Shown piece after piece: positions 1 to 7,799 of a stretch of 64,000 bases of DNA. Under the pieces are notes generated by a model. It was not told the origin of the DNA. It was given only the letters and a program-made list of their open reading frames with translations, and did not search any database. Position 1 is the first letter of the stretch. Each line of letters starts with the position of its first letter. A program made the translations under genes and the position numbers. Source of the stretch: Peptococcaceae bacterium 1198_IL3148 (GTDB lineage: Bacteria; Bacillota; Desulfotomaculia; Desulfotomaculales; Desulfohalotomaculaceae); assembly GCA_036763105.1 (NCBI GenBank), contig JBAIYS010000006.1:1-64000 (forward strand). Reading direction: 5' to 3'.

Positions 1-80
1 TTTATGAATAAGCTGATTTTAGCTCATTTATCATGTGTTATTTTTTGAAACATGCGTTTTCACTATGCGCAAATGTTTCT

Positions 81-114
81 TTTTGTGGGCGCGATAAATC
101 GGCCCCTACAAAAA
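81..114. repeat. Small palindromic repeat, unit 1
   Basis: On the minus strand it reads TTTGTAGGGGC...GCGCCCACAAAA, an imperfect palindrome. A related unit lies at 141-174 (TTGTAGAGGCTC...GAGCCCGG). The shared TTGTAGxGGC...GCCC frame suggests a small dispersed REP-like family. Confidence 0.4.
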
Positions 115-140
115 CACTTGCATGCAATAATGAATGTTTT

Positions 141-174
141 TTTATCCGGGCTCAATGAATTGAGCCTCTACAAC
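141..174. repeat. Small palindromic repeat, unit 2
   Basis: On the minus strand it reads GTTGTAGAGGCTCAATTCAT followed by TGAGCCCGG, with inner arms GGCTCAAT and ATTGAGCC. It is the sister of the unit at 81-114 and lies 27 bases from it. Confidence 0.4.
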
Positions 175-251
175 ATCCATCTCTTACTGTTTAGTTTTCA
201 AGGATCTGTTTGTTTCCAGTTGTTGCCGCCGCCTCAGCAGCGACGTTTATT

Positions 252-280
252 AGTTTAACACTGAGCCAACTTTATGTCAA
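252..280 (-). promoter_or_regulatory. Sigma-A type promoter in the putative rRNA leader
   Basis: The minus strand has TTGACA (plus 275-280), a 17-base spacer and TAAACT (plus 252-257). It sits just upstream of the GC-rich hairpin and the CCTTGAAAACTAAACAG string, which suits a P2 promoter of an rRNA operon. Confidence 0.5.
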
Positions 281-417
281 CTGGTATTTTTTACTTTTGT
301 TTTCGCTTTCCATGTTGCTGTTTCCGTCCGCCTCATCGGCGGCGGAATTTTATTTTATTACTTTTGTATCTTTGTTGCAAGCAACAATTTTTGGTAACTG
401 TAAATAATATTAAATTT

Positions 418-445
418 AAAAGCGCGGTATGATGACCGCGCTTTT
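418..445. terminator. Rho-independent terminator of the MacAB operon
   Basis: Perfect 11-bp inverted repeat, AAAAGCGCGGT at 418-428 and ACCGCGCTTTT at 435-445, with a 6-base loop. It directly abuts the stop codon of the minus-strand permease gene. Confidence 0.85.
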
Positions 446-1636
446 CTACTCTCTTCTCAATGCCACTATTGGATCTAATTTAGAGGCTTTGTTTGCCGGA
501 TATATGCCAAAGAATACACCGATAATTGCTGAAAATAGGAACGCAAATAGCGCAGTCCACCACGACACCAGTGGCGGCAGATTAAGAAAATACGATGCTA
601 CCATTGATCCAGCATAACCTATGCAGATACCTATTACACCGCCTGCGGAGCAGAGCACCACCGCTTCAATTAGAAACTGAGTTAATATATCTTTTCTTGT
701 GGCCCCCAAAGCCATCCGAATGCCAATTTCACGTGTCCTTTCGGTAACTGATACCAACATAATATTCATTACACCAATACCACCAACGAACAGTGAAATG
801 CCAGCAATGCTACTGATAATTAAGCTCATAATTCCAGTGACTTTGCCAACCATTTCCATTTCTTGTTCCATACTATAGGCATCATAATGATTAGTGGTAT
901 TATGACGTCGTTCTAAAATTTTTTTAGTTCGATCCATAGCCTGATAGACCATTTCTTTGCTGGCTGCACTGCCCATTAACATATTTACATATTCCCATTG
1001 GGATGAACCAACCATAAAGGATACTGGTATATAAGCATTTTGATCTGGTTGCATGCCCGGCAACTGGGATTCCCTTTTTTTAATCACACCAACAACCAGC
1101 GCTGAATTACCGCCTTCAATCATCACCCTTTGACCCACCGGATTTTCAAAACCAAAAAGCTCATTGGCCAATGCCTCATCTAAAACTATTACCCGTCTAC
1201 CAACGGCATCATCCTGTTCGTTAAAAAACCTGCCCCATTGTATTTCTAAATTTCTGATGTATTGATAATCAGTGGTGGTGCCAATGACTTGGACTGTTTT
1301 TTTACCTTCAGAACCCCGAATTTCCTGGCGCTCATATTTCATTGGGGCCAAATACTTAACCTCCGAAGACAGCGCTTTGACAACGGTGATATCTTCTTTA
1401 GTGAAGTCCCTCAACCTAACATACTCACCCTCCCGGTAATTGGGGTATATCTGAAAAATATTAGTACCATATTGTTCCAACTCGCCAATAATCATTGCTT
1501 TACCGCCTTCACCAATGGCCATAACCAAAATTACTGCCGCTATGCCAATGACGATGCCTAGGGTAGTTAAAAATGAACGCAATTTATTATTTTTAATTCC
1601 CTCTAGAGAAACAATTAAAAACTCTTTTAAATTCAC
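446..1636 (-). CDS. MacB-type ABC transporter permease
   Basis: A 396-residue permease of the MacB/FtsX fold. It has an N-terminal transmembrane helix (about residues 17-40), a large extracytoplasmic MacB_PCD domain (about 45-240), and a C-terminal FtsX-like domain with three helices (about 270-385) holding the MLVSVTERTREIGIRMALGA motif typical of the family. It should couple ATP hydrolysis by the neighbouring ATPase to export of a peptide, lipid or drug, with the substrate unknown. The GTG start follows an AGGGGTG Shine-Dalgarno sequence that lies inside the end of the ATPase gene, so translation is probably coupled. Unlike proteobacterial MacB, the ATPase is a separate protein. It is the last gene of the operon, with a terminator right after it. 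Confidence 0.9.
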   Translation of the reverse strand: MNLKEFLIVSLEGIKNNKLRSFLTTLGIVIGIAAVILVMAIGEGGKAMIIGELEQYGTNIFQIYPNYREGEYVRLRDFTKEDITVVKALSSEVKYLAPMKYERQEIRGSEGKKTVQVIGTTTDYQYIRNLEIQWGRFFNEQDDAVGRRVIVLDEALANELFGFENPVGQRVMIEGGNSALVVGVIKKRESQLPGMQPDQNAYIPVSFMVGSSQWEYVNMLMGSAASKEMVYQAMDRTKKILERRHNTTNHYDAYSMEQEMEMVGKVTGIMSLIISSIAGISLFVGGIGVMNIMLVSVTERTREIGIRMALGATRKDILTQFLIEAVVLCSAGGVIGICIGYAGSMVASYFLNLPPLVSWWTALFAFLFSAIIGVFFGIYPANKASKLDPIVALRRE

Positions 1637-1638
1637 AC

Positions 1639-2346
1639 CTACACCCCTTTACTAGAGGCTATTATACGGTTATTAACTTGCTCATCTGCAATTAACAAAC
1701 CATCTTTAAATCGCAAAATTCTTTCGGCATATTGGGCAATATCAGGCTCATGGGTAACCAAAACTATGGTTGCTCCGTCACGGTGTAGTTCTTGAAAAAT
1801 AGCCATAATTTCTTCACCAGTGTGGGTATCTAAAGCACCGGTCGGCTCATCGGCCATCAGCACAACTGGGTTATTAACTATAGCCCTGGCGATGGCCACC
1901 CGCTGATTTTGACCACCGGAAAGTTCATTGGGTCGATGATATATGCGCTCACCTAGCCCTACCCTTTCTAAGGCAGCAATTGCTTTTTGGCGTCGCTCGC
2001 TAGGCTTGATGCCAGCATACAGCATCGGCAATTCTACATTTTTTAAGGCGGATAAACTGGGTATCAGGTTAAAGGCCTGAAAAACAAAGCCCAACTGCTG
2101 ATTGCGCAATAAAGCGAGGGCATTTTTGCTTAGCCCCGACACTTCCTTACCAGCCAATTGATATGAACCTTCGGTGGGGGTGTCCAATAGCCCCAACAAA
2201 TTCATCAGAGTAGACTTGCCAGAACCCGATGGTCCCATGATCGCTACAAATTCGCCCTTTTTTATAGACATGGTGATGCCCTTCAACGCTTCAACGGCGA
2301 TGTCACCTGTTTGATACACTTTTTTTACATTTGTTATTTCGATCAT
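1639..2346 (-). CDS. ABC transporter ATP-binding protein, MacB/LolD type
   Basis: A 235-residue nucleotide-binding subunit with Walker A GPSGSGKST (about residue 39), Q-loop FVFQAFNLIPSL, signature LSGGQNQRVAIARA, Walker B VVLMADEPTGALD and the switch histidine in LVTHEP. The QQLGFVFQ and ADEPTGALD strings are typical of the LolD/MacB branch. The start codon overlaps the stop of the adaptor gene (ATGA), showing an operon. It powers the permease at 446-1636 together with the membrane-fusion-type adaptor upstream. Confidence 0.93.
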   Translation of the reverse strand: MIEITNVKKVYQTGDIAVEALKGITMSIKKGEFVAIMGPSGSGKSTLMNLLGLLDTPTEGSYQLAGKEVSGLSKNALALLRNQQLGFVFQAFNLIPSLSALKNVELPMLYAGIKPSERRQKAIAALERVGLGERIYHRPNELSGGQNQRVAIARAIVNNPVVLMADEPTGALDTHTGEEIMAIFQELHRDGATIVLVTHEPDIAQYAERILRFKDGLLIADEQVNNRIIASSKGV

Positions 2347-3593
2347 CTGTTTTCACCTATCACTACTGGTTGTCCGTCCTTTAATTGTGGTGGTGGATTA
2401 AGGATTACCGTCTCCCCAACCTTTAAGCCAGACACAACGATATCAAATAGTTCGTTACCGGGTTCAGTCTTTATTTTCTTTTCTTTGGCAATACCATCTT
2501 CAACTGTATAAACTATGGTTTGTCCATTTTTACTAATAATGGCTTCAAAGGGTACGGTCAAAAACTCTTTATTTGGCATAGTAATTATTTTTAAATCCAC
2601 TGTGTATCCAGGTTTTAACCCCTTTGAATTATTTTGTAAAGTTACCGTCACCGGCACACTACTATTACCTTCACCCTCGGAAATAGCCGCCGCCGCCACC
2701 CGAGTAACTTCACCATTAAATACTTTGTCCGGGACAGTGGCGGTGGTAACCTGGGCACTTTGCCCCGCTTCTATGTCACCGGCATCAAGCTCGTTTACCT
2801 TTGCTGTTACCTCCAACTGGCTATCTTTGCCAACCACTAAAATGCGACTGCCTTCTAACACCCGGTTGCCCTTCTCTGCACCCACAAAAAGCACCACCCC
2901 GTCTTCCTTAGCAATAAAGGTGGCTAAATCCAAACGCTCTTTAGCTTGGGCAACCTCCTGTTTGGCCAGATCAACCTGAGATTGTAATGAGGAAACTTGC
3001 TTGGCTGTGGCACCTTGCTGGGTTCTCATTTTGGTTTGCTGATAGTTAGCATCTGCTTGGGCATAGCTAACTCTAGCACTTTCCATTTCTTCTAAGTTTA
3101 CCACGCCCTCATTATAGAGGCGTTCGGTACGATCATAGTGGTTTTTAGCCTGATCATATTGGGCTTTAGCAGCGGCCAACTCTAATTCGTCGTTAATGGC
3201 AAGGGCCTTTGCCAATTCTGCCTCCTTTATGGCTAAATTAGCTTTGGCATTTTCATACTGCCTGCCTAATTCTAAGGTGTCTAAGCGACCCAAAACCTCC
3301 CCCTTTTTGACCCGATCACCCACCTCCACCGTTAACTCCATTAAAGTGCTGTCTACAGGTGTAAAAAACTCTTGTTTATCAACAGACTCCAAGCTTCCAC
3401 TGCTTATAATGCTGCGCTCTACGCTTCTCTTTTCAATTTTCCCCGTCATCACTGTAACACCTGTATCTTTGTTGCCAGTGATAGATAACAGTGTGCCAAT
3501 AATAAAAATAACTAGTAAAGTAGTTAATAACCATTTACTCCACGTTGGCAATCCTTTAATTTTTAGCCACAATGCAATAACTTTTTCTTTCAT
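2343..3593 (-). CDS. Efflux periplasmic adaptor-like (HlyD/MacA family) subunit
   Basis: A 416-residue protein with one N-terminal membrane anchor (about residues 19-42), then the family order: biotinyl-lipoyl half motif (about 83-115, VGDRVKKGEVLGRLD), a long alpha-hairpin coiled coil (about 115-225, rich in AKAQYDQAK-like heptads), the second lipoyl half (DGVVLFVGAEKGNRV), a beta-barrel domain and a C-terminal membrane-proximal domain. In a Gram-positive-type cell it probably works as an extracytoplasmic adaptor that feeds the MacB-like permease. A GGAGGT Shine-Dalgarno sequence precedes the ATG. First gene of a three-gene operon; no regulator is adjacent. Confidence 0.9.
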   Translation of the reverse strand: MKEKVIALWLKIKGLPTWSKWLLTTLLVIFIIGTLLSITGNKDTGVTVMTGKIEKRSVERSIISSGSLESVDKQEFFTPVDSTLMELTVEVGDRVKKGEVLGRLDTLELGRQYENAKANLAIKEAELAKALAINDELELAAAKAQYDQAKNHYDRTERLYNEGVVNLEEMESARVSYAQADANYQQTKMRTQQGATAKQVSSLQSQVDLAKQEVAQAKERLDLATFIAKEDGVVLFVGAEKGNRVLEGSRILVVGKDSQLEVTAKVNELDAGDIEAGQSAQVTTATVPDKVFNGEVTRVAAAAISEGEGNSSVPVTVTLQNNSKGLKPGYTVDLKIITMPNKEFLTVPFEAIISKNGQTIVYTVEDGIAKEKKIKTEPGNELFDIVVSGLKVGETVILNPPPQLKDGQPVVIGENR

Positions 3594-3721
3594 TCTTTAC
3601 CTCCAGGCGAAGTTACTTCTTTAATTTATAATCCATCAGTATTTAGACACCACAACTACATAAAACATAACAAAATTTAGTAAAAAAATAAACAAGTGTC
3701 GTTTTTAATGCGCCTTGTTCT

Positions 3722-4813
3722 TTACTGTCTGGATATTCTTTCACCGGTAAGCTTGTCCAACAGTTTCATAACCCCCGTTCCGTATTTAAATACGTCCAGT
3801 TTGCTATTATATACAATTTGTTTGATACCAGGTAAAGTAACCCCCCAGGTTACCCAATTCATCGTTCTGTTACTGGCAATATTCAAATGTTCCCTGATTA
3901 TCGTTGAGCGGCTAATATCAGTGTTGATGGGTGCCAACAATTTTTCGTAGTCTTTACCTTGGGCTATGGACTGGGCGGCATAAACCCCGGTACGAATGGC
4001 CGCCATTTGACCAAATCCTAAAAAGGGTTCCAAAAAACCACCGGCATTGCCTGCCAGCATAATATTTCCCAAATGATGCGGATAAACCAAGCCGGTGGTA
4101 TGTTCTAACGTAAAACTTTCAATAATCTTATACTTCTTATCAAATTGTTCATTTTCCCAAAACAAATGCCAGTAGTCATCCATTTCTTCCGGGCCAATAT
4201 TGCGGACAATTAACACCAAAGAAGCCATATCTGTGCTAAAGGGGGTCAAGTAAGCATAGCCAGTGTCGTTATATTTTTTGTTAAACCACATTATTAATGT
4301 GGTGGGGTCAAACTCACCCAAAATGATTGCGCCCCGCAAAATAGAATGAAATAAATTATCCCACAGCCCCAGTTCCTTGGCAATCTGATTAGTACCAGTA
4401 CAAACCACCACCTGGTCATAGACTCGGCTTAATTCTTCATAATCAGCCTTAACATTGTAATTCACCTTGGCTTTAATCATTTTGGATAATTGATCCTCAA
4501 CACTACCATCATGCTGCCCACGGTTAAAAAAGTACCCCAAACTACCTTTGATATCCCGCTTAATTCCAGAGAAATTCATGTGCACTTTGGTCATTTTATT
4601 TAATGGTTTTAACTTGATATGAAATTGTTTGTCAAGGTAAGCTATCGGATCGGTTTTGGGACGAATAAACAATTCCATCATTGCTGACACATGGGGAAAT
4701 ATCTCCCCGGAACGACTGCGTTCTTCAAAAATATCCGGCTTAATCCCCAGACGTTCCAATTCATGGGCACAGGAAAGGCCAGACATTCCCGCACCAATAA
4801 TCGCCACCTTCAT
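3722..4813 (-). CDS. FAD-dependent oxidoreductase, geranylgeranyl-reductase-like (paralog 1)
   Basis: A 363-residue flavoprotein. It opens with a Rossmann ADP-binding motif GAGMSGLSCAHELERLGI and an acidic residue ending strand 2 (FEER), and has a second dinucleotide-contact motif GNAGGFLEPFLGFGQ (about residue 270) like that of geranylgeranyl reductase/halogenase-type flavoproteins. The ATG at 4813 is preferred because GAGGTGA lies 5 bases upstream; a GTG at 4822 overlaps that site. It is clearly paralogous to the gene at 5564-6640 (same opening, same GNAGGF motif, same length), and two half-ferritin genes lie between them. The substrate cannot be read from sequence. Confidence 0.8.
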   Translation of the reverse strand: MKVAIIGAGMSGLSCAHELERLGIKPDIFEERSRSGEIFPHVSAMMELFIRPKTDPIAYLDKQFHIKLKPLNKMTKVHMNFSGIKRDIKGSLGYFFNRGQHDGSVEDQLSKMIKAKVNYNVKADYEELSRVYDQVVVCTGTNQIAKELGLWDNLFHSILRGAIILGEFDPTTLIMWFNKKYNDTGYAYLTPFSTDMASLVLIVRNIGPEEMDDYWHLFWENEQFDKKYKIIESFTLEHTTGLVYPHHLGNIMLAGNAGGFLEPFLGFGQMAAIRTGVYAAQSIAQGKDYEKLLAPINTDISRSTIIREHLNIASNRTMNWVTWGVTLPGIKQIVYNSKLDVFKYGTGVMKLLDKLTGERISRQ

Positions 4814-4876
4814 TTTTGTCACCTCAAATGTATATTTGAATAAATAATTTCTAAAACTTAGTTCAGGGGTGCTTTT

Positions 4877-4981
4877 ATGAGTTTGTATACATTTATAATT
4901 CTAACTTTGGCATTGGGCATCGGTGCCATTGGTTACTTTTTATTTATCGCTTGGTTGGATAAACACTTAACCGGGTTATGA
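4877..4981 (+). CDS. Small single-pass membrane protein (34 aa)
   Basis: An ATG with AGGGGTG five bases upstream opens a 34-residue frame that starts MSLYTFIILT, has one hydrophobic helix (about residues 3-26) and ends in a short charged tail, WLDKHLTGL. The stop lies within a perfect terminator stem, so the transcript would end exactly with this gene. It is divergent from the flavoprotein at 3722-4813. The function is unknown; a small subunit of a membrane complex is possible. Confidence 0.55.
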   Translation: MSLYTFIILTLALGIGAIGYFLFIAWLDKHLTGL

Positions 4982-4993
4982 CAACCCGGTTAA
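4967..4993. terminator. Bidirectional terminator
   Basis: Perfect 11-bp stem TTAACCGGGTT (4967-4977) and AACCCGGTTAA (4983-4993), loop of five bases. It serves both the 34-aa plus-strand gene and the minus-strand ferritin-like gene ending at 4990. Confidence 0.75.
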
Positions 4994-5214
4994 AGCTGAA
5001 TTTTCGGTACAATTTTACTAATGGGGAATGGCTTACCTTCAATGGAGTGAATCTTTTTTTGCAACATGGTAATATGTTGCATTTCTTCGTCACGCAAATT
5101 GATAAAGAACTGTCTGGCCATGGGATTTGTAATTTTTATTGCTTGCTCATTATAAAAGGCCTGATTATCCATTTTGCTCATTAAAGCATCATAAAGCAGG
5201 TCTAGGGTGTCCAA
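4990..5214 (-). CDS. Half-length ferritin/rubrerythrin-like protein (C-terminal pair of helices)
   Basis: A 74-residue protein predicted to form two helices. The first carries YNEQAIKI and the second carries RDEEMQHITML, which contains an ExxH iron-ligand motif (EMQH). This matches one half of a four-helix ferritin-like diiron bundle, while ordinary rubrerythrin-type bundles are about 140 residues. The TTG start is supported by a strong GGAGGTG sequence six bases upstream; no ATG is suitably placed. It lies 13 bases downstream of a second half-length gene (5228-5434), suggesting the two products pair. Role in peroxide or iron handling is inferred. Confidence 0.6.
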   Translation of the reverse strand: MDTLDLLYDALMSKMDNQAFYNEQAIKITNPMARQFFINLRDEEMQHITMLQKKIHSIEGKPFPISKIVPKIQL

Positions 5215-5227
5215 ACCGCAACACCTC

Positions 5228-5434
5228 CTACTTAAGATTGAACTTACTCATTTCTTGCTTTAGTTTGGCCACATGGGAACGGCTGGCCACAGCAAAGTCG
5301 CCAAATAATGCCGTCAATTCCTTATTTTTTACCATTTTAGACCAATAAAAGTATTTAGCTGTAAACCGTTCTTCTCGCTCCACTGCTATTTTAAAAGCAT
5401 AGTTCATTAATTCTTTTTGGGATAGTCTGCGCAT
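5228..5434 (-). CDS. Half-length ferritin-like protein (N-terminal pair of helices)
   Basis: A 68-residue helical protein. Helix one contains AVEREERFTAKYFYW, resembling the first ferritin-like helix with its glutamate; helix two has FAVASRSHVAKL, where the usual ExxH has become SRSH, so one carboxylate ligand appears lost. AGGTGAT precedes the ATG. It is co-transcribed with the other half-bundle gene at 4990-5214. Together they equal one rubrerythrin-like domain. Alternatively each may homodimerise. Confidence 0.58.
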   Translation of the reverse strand: MRRLSQKELMNYAFKIAVEREERFTAKYFYWSKMVKNKELTALFGDFAVASRSHVAKLKQEMSKFNLK

Positions 5435-5563
5435 TTTCCATCACCTGTTACTATTGTTTCAGAGAAGTTATCTTTTTATGACAAGTTAAACCGAAACTAA
5501 CAGCGGATAATTTTTAATATACTGGATAAATTAGACTTGAGACTTTTTTCAGGTGGTGACTAA

Positions 5564-6640
5564 GTGAAAGTAGCTATTATCGGTGCTGGCATAGCAGGTT
5601 TGGCCTGTGCCATAGAATTAGAAAGACTAGGGATTACTCCAGAAGTATATGAACAACGTTATCAGGTAGGAGATCCCTGTTCCTTTCCTGCCGTGATGCT
5701 GGATCTAGGCTTGGTAACATCTGAACAAATACGCTACTTATACAAACAATATCGGTTAAAAATTAAACCATTGGCTAAAATTAAACGGTTGGTTTTACAT
5801 AGCCCTAACCACAAAAAAACTTTTACCGGTCAACTGGGGCATTTTGTAGAAATGGGTCATTCTGACAATAATTTACACAATCAACTTGCCAGCGAGCTAA
5901 AGGTGAAAATTAATCTACGGCAAAATGTCGACTATTTTAAAATTAGAGATAACTACGATTGGGTGGTATTGGCGGATGGTTCACCCAGCATTCCAATACA
6001 ATTAAATATTTGGCAATCTACCTTTCAGGGCTGGGTGCGGGGCGGCAATATGGTGGGGGAATTTGCACCCAGCACAGCCGAAGTCTGGGTTAACCGTGAG
6101 TTTGCCCGGGAAGGTTATGCGTACCTGGCACCCTATAACAATAAAGCAGCGGCCTTAACGTTATTTGTAAATGGTATCAGTCGGCAAGAACTGCACGACT
6201 ATTGGAATACATTTATCAATAAATTGCAGTCTGAGCCTAAATTTACAGCATTCTTTGAATTAGAATATCAAACGGGCAGGCTTAAAAAACATCAAGTGGC
6301 CAACACTATAATAGTAGGCAACGCTGGAGGGTTTGTGCCAGCCCTGTGGGGGCAAGGGTTGATGATGTCAATGATCAGTGGTATTGAAGCGGCTCGCAGT
6401 ATAGTGAAAGGTAGTAACTACGAACAAAAAGTAAAAACACTGATTAAGGCTAATGAAAGATTAGATAAGATACATCAATCCTTAAACCAGCTTGATAACA
6501 GTGGGCTGGATATGCTGGTAAAAATGTTAAAGGTTCCGGGGGTGACGTCCTTAGCCACCACGGCCCACTACAGTGGCGTAAAACTAATATCAAATTTAAT
6601 CAGCAGAATAAGCGGCAATAATAAGGAGTTTTTAGACTAA
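5564..6640 (+). CDS. FAD-dependent oxidoreductase, geranylgeranyl-reductase-like (paralog 2)
   Basis: A 358-residue flavoprotein with a Rossmann motif GAGIAGLACAIELERLGI, acidic residue YEQR after strand 2, and GNAGGFVPALWGQG near residue 257. It is the paralog of 3722-4813. The GTG start is supported by AGGTGGTGA immediately upstream. Its stop overlaps the start of the membrane gene at 6640 (TAATG), so the two are coupled. The two paralogs diverge mainly in the middle, where the substrate would bind. Substrate unknown. Confidence 0.78.
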   Translation: MKVAIIGAGIAGLACAIELERLGITPEVYEQRYQVGDPCSFPAVMLDLGLVTSEQIRYLYKQYRLKIKPLAKIKRLVLHSPNHKKTFTGQLGHFVEMGHSDNNLHNQLASELKVKINLRQNVDYFKIRDNYDWVVLADGSPSIPIQLNIWQSTFQGWVRGGNMVGEFAPSTAEVWVNREFAREGYAYLAPYNNKAAALTLFVNGISRQELHDYWNTFINKLQSEPKFTAFFELEYQTGRLKKHQVANTIIVGNAGGFVPALWGQGLMMSMISGIEAARSIVKGSNYEQKVKTLIKANERLDKIHQSLNQLDNSGLDMLVKMLKVPGVTSLATTAHYSGVKLISNLISRISGNNKEFLD

Positions 6641-7092
6641 TGATTGAATGGATTGTAACCTTTGTACTCAGTTGGATAATGTTCGCATTGCTGATTGATA
6701 GGCAACTGCTTAAATACACCCTTTGGGGTGGAATAACTGCTATCATTCTGCAATTAATAGTGGATACAAGTGCCGATGCCATGGGCATTTATCATGTTAT
6801 GGCCCAGCTCAAGCTGGGCGGTGGCTCAGTTTTTTTTACCTTTGGCGCTGTGTTCACCATGGGTACAATATTTGTACAGTTTATTCCTATCAATCGTTGG
6901 TTAAAAATTTTGCATATCCTGGCCACCGCCACGTTATTTTTGGGATTGGAATATCTGTTGGTGCAACGCAGTATCATTACTTACCACAATTGGGGAATGG
7001 GGCTAAGTTGGCTCACAAACCTGGTTGTCTTTATTACCATCACCTGGCTGGCGGAAACCTTTAATTTCAATAAGAAAACAAACAGTTTCTAA
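6640..7092 (+). CDS. Four-to-five-helix membrane protein, CBO0543-like
   Basis: A 150-residue integral membrane protein with hydrophobic segments at about residues 3-20, 28-45, 65-85, 90-110 and 118-138. The ending, YHNWGMGLSWLTNLVVFITI, resembles the C-terminal signature of the CBO0543 family of Firmicute membrane proteins (YHNW...S...N). Function of that family is unknown. It is translationally coupled to the flavoprotein upstream and followed by a terminator, so this pair forms a bicistronic unit. Confidence 0.6.
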   Translation: MIEWIVTFVLSWIMFALLIDRQLLKYTLWGGITAIILQLIVDTSADAMGIYHVMAQLKLGGGSVFFTFGAVFTMGTIFVQFIPINRWLKILHILATATLFLGLEYLLVQRSIITYHNWGMGLSWLTNLVVFITITWLAETFNFNKKTNSF

Positions 7093-7112
7093 TCACACAT
7101 TCGGGACAAATT

Positions 7113-7142
7113 AAAGGAAGGTGTAATAATACGCCTTCCTTT
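7113..7142 (+). terminator. Rho-independent terminator
   Basis: Stem AAAGGAAGGTGT (7113-7124) with ACGCCTTCCTTT (7131-7142), one G-T pair, six-base loop, followed by T-rich sequence. It ends the 5564-7092 unit and may also serve sepF from the other side. Confidence 0.75.
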
Positions 7143-7158
7143 TAATTTTATATCATTT

Positions 7159-7683
7159 TTAATTATTTACTGCTTTTAAAAGGGAAGTAAAGCCTTCATC
7201 CTCTACAGTCTCTTTGGTTACTTCTTTATTTTGGGTAAACATAAAATCGTCCAATGCCCCTTCAATGGAAACATTGGCAGGCACAAATAAGAAAATACCC
7301 GTTCCCACCCGGCTGGCTTTGCCATTGATAGCAAAAACCACACCGCTTAAATAATCCAATACTCTCTGGGCTTGCTCAATACTCATTTCGGTTAAATCTA
7401 CCACCACCGAATGGTTGTCCCCCAAATGATTGGCAGCATTCTGTACCTGATCATAGGAAGTCGGTTTTAAAATTACCATTTTGGTGTTATATGTATTAGT
7501 GGGTACACTGGTCAATTTGGGGCGACGTTCCTCTTCTCGCTCCTGCGTTTTAGAAGAAAACCAACTATTTTTTGTTTCTACCTTTTCTTCTTTTTTCATT
7601 GCAGGCATTATCTCTTGAGGCTCGTCTTCTTCCACCAATTCAAATCCCAGCATGCCTAAAAACTTATCCGCTAGCTTTGCCAA
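7159..7683 (-). CDS. sepF: Cell division protein SepF
   Basis: A 174-residue protein with an N-terminal amphipathic membrane helix (LAKLADKFLGMLGFE), an acidic, charged linker (about residues 15-65), and the SepF/DUF552 core (about 75-155) with VILKPTSYDQVQNAA, VVDLTEM and RVLDYLSGVVFAING. SepF bundles FtsZ and tethers it to the membrane. The TTG at 7683 is chosen because it gives the canonical amphipathic N-terminus and has AGGGGAG about eight bases upstream; an upstream frame extending to 7782 lacks such support. In many Firmicutes sepF sits with ylm/div genes, but here it stands alone. Confidence 0.85.
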   Translation of the reverse strand: MAKLADKFLGMLGFELVEEDEPQEIMPAMKKEEKVETKNSWFSSKTQEREEERRPKLTSVPTNTYNTKMVILKPTSYDQVQNAANHLGDNHSVVVDLTEMSIEQAQRVLDYLSGVVFAINGKASRVGTGIFLFVPANVSIEGALDDFMFTQNKEVTKETVEDEGFTSLLKAVNN

Positions 7684-7799
7684 GACGAACTCTCCCCTCA
7701 TCATAATATTACTGACACTTACACTAATAACTTTACATGTTTTGGTAACAAAATGCAACAATTTTTTGTTAATATTAGGCAAAAGGTCCCATTACGTCA

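Larger units (their letters stand above)
1..417 (-). promoter_or_regulatory. Probable leader and promoter region of an off-window rRNA operon
   Basis: No protein gene is credible in this stretch. Read on the minus strand it holds two tandem units, each ending in a GC-rich hairpin around CGCCGCC...GAGGCGG, followed by a short conserved-looking string CCTTGAAAACTAAACAG (plus positions about 188-204). That string resembles the sequence found in Firmicute rRNA leaders and 16S-23S spacers. The minus-strand direction would place the rRNA genes beyond base 1. This is inference from a remembered motif; no rRNA sequence itself lies inside the window. Confidence 0.42.

Noticed and set aside
7684-7782. 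N-terminal extension of SepF
   Set aside because: The upstream residues are not SepF-like, and the TTG at 7683 has a suitable ribosome site and gives the expected amphipathic start.
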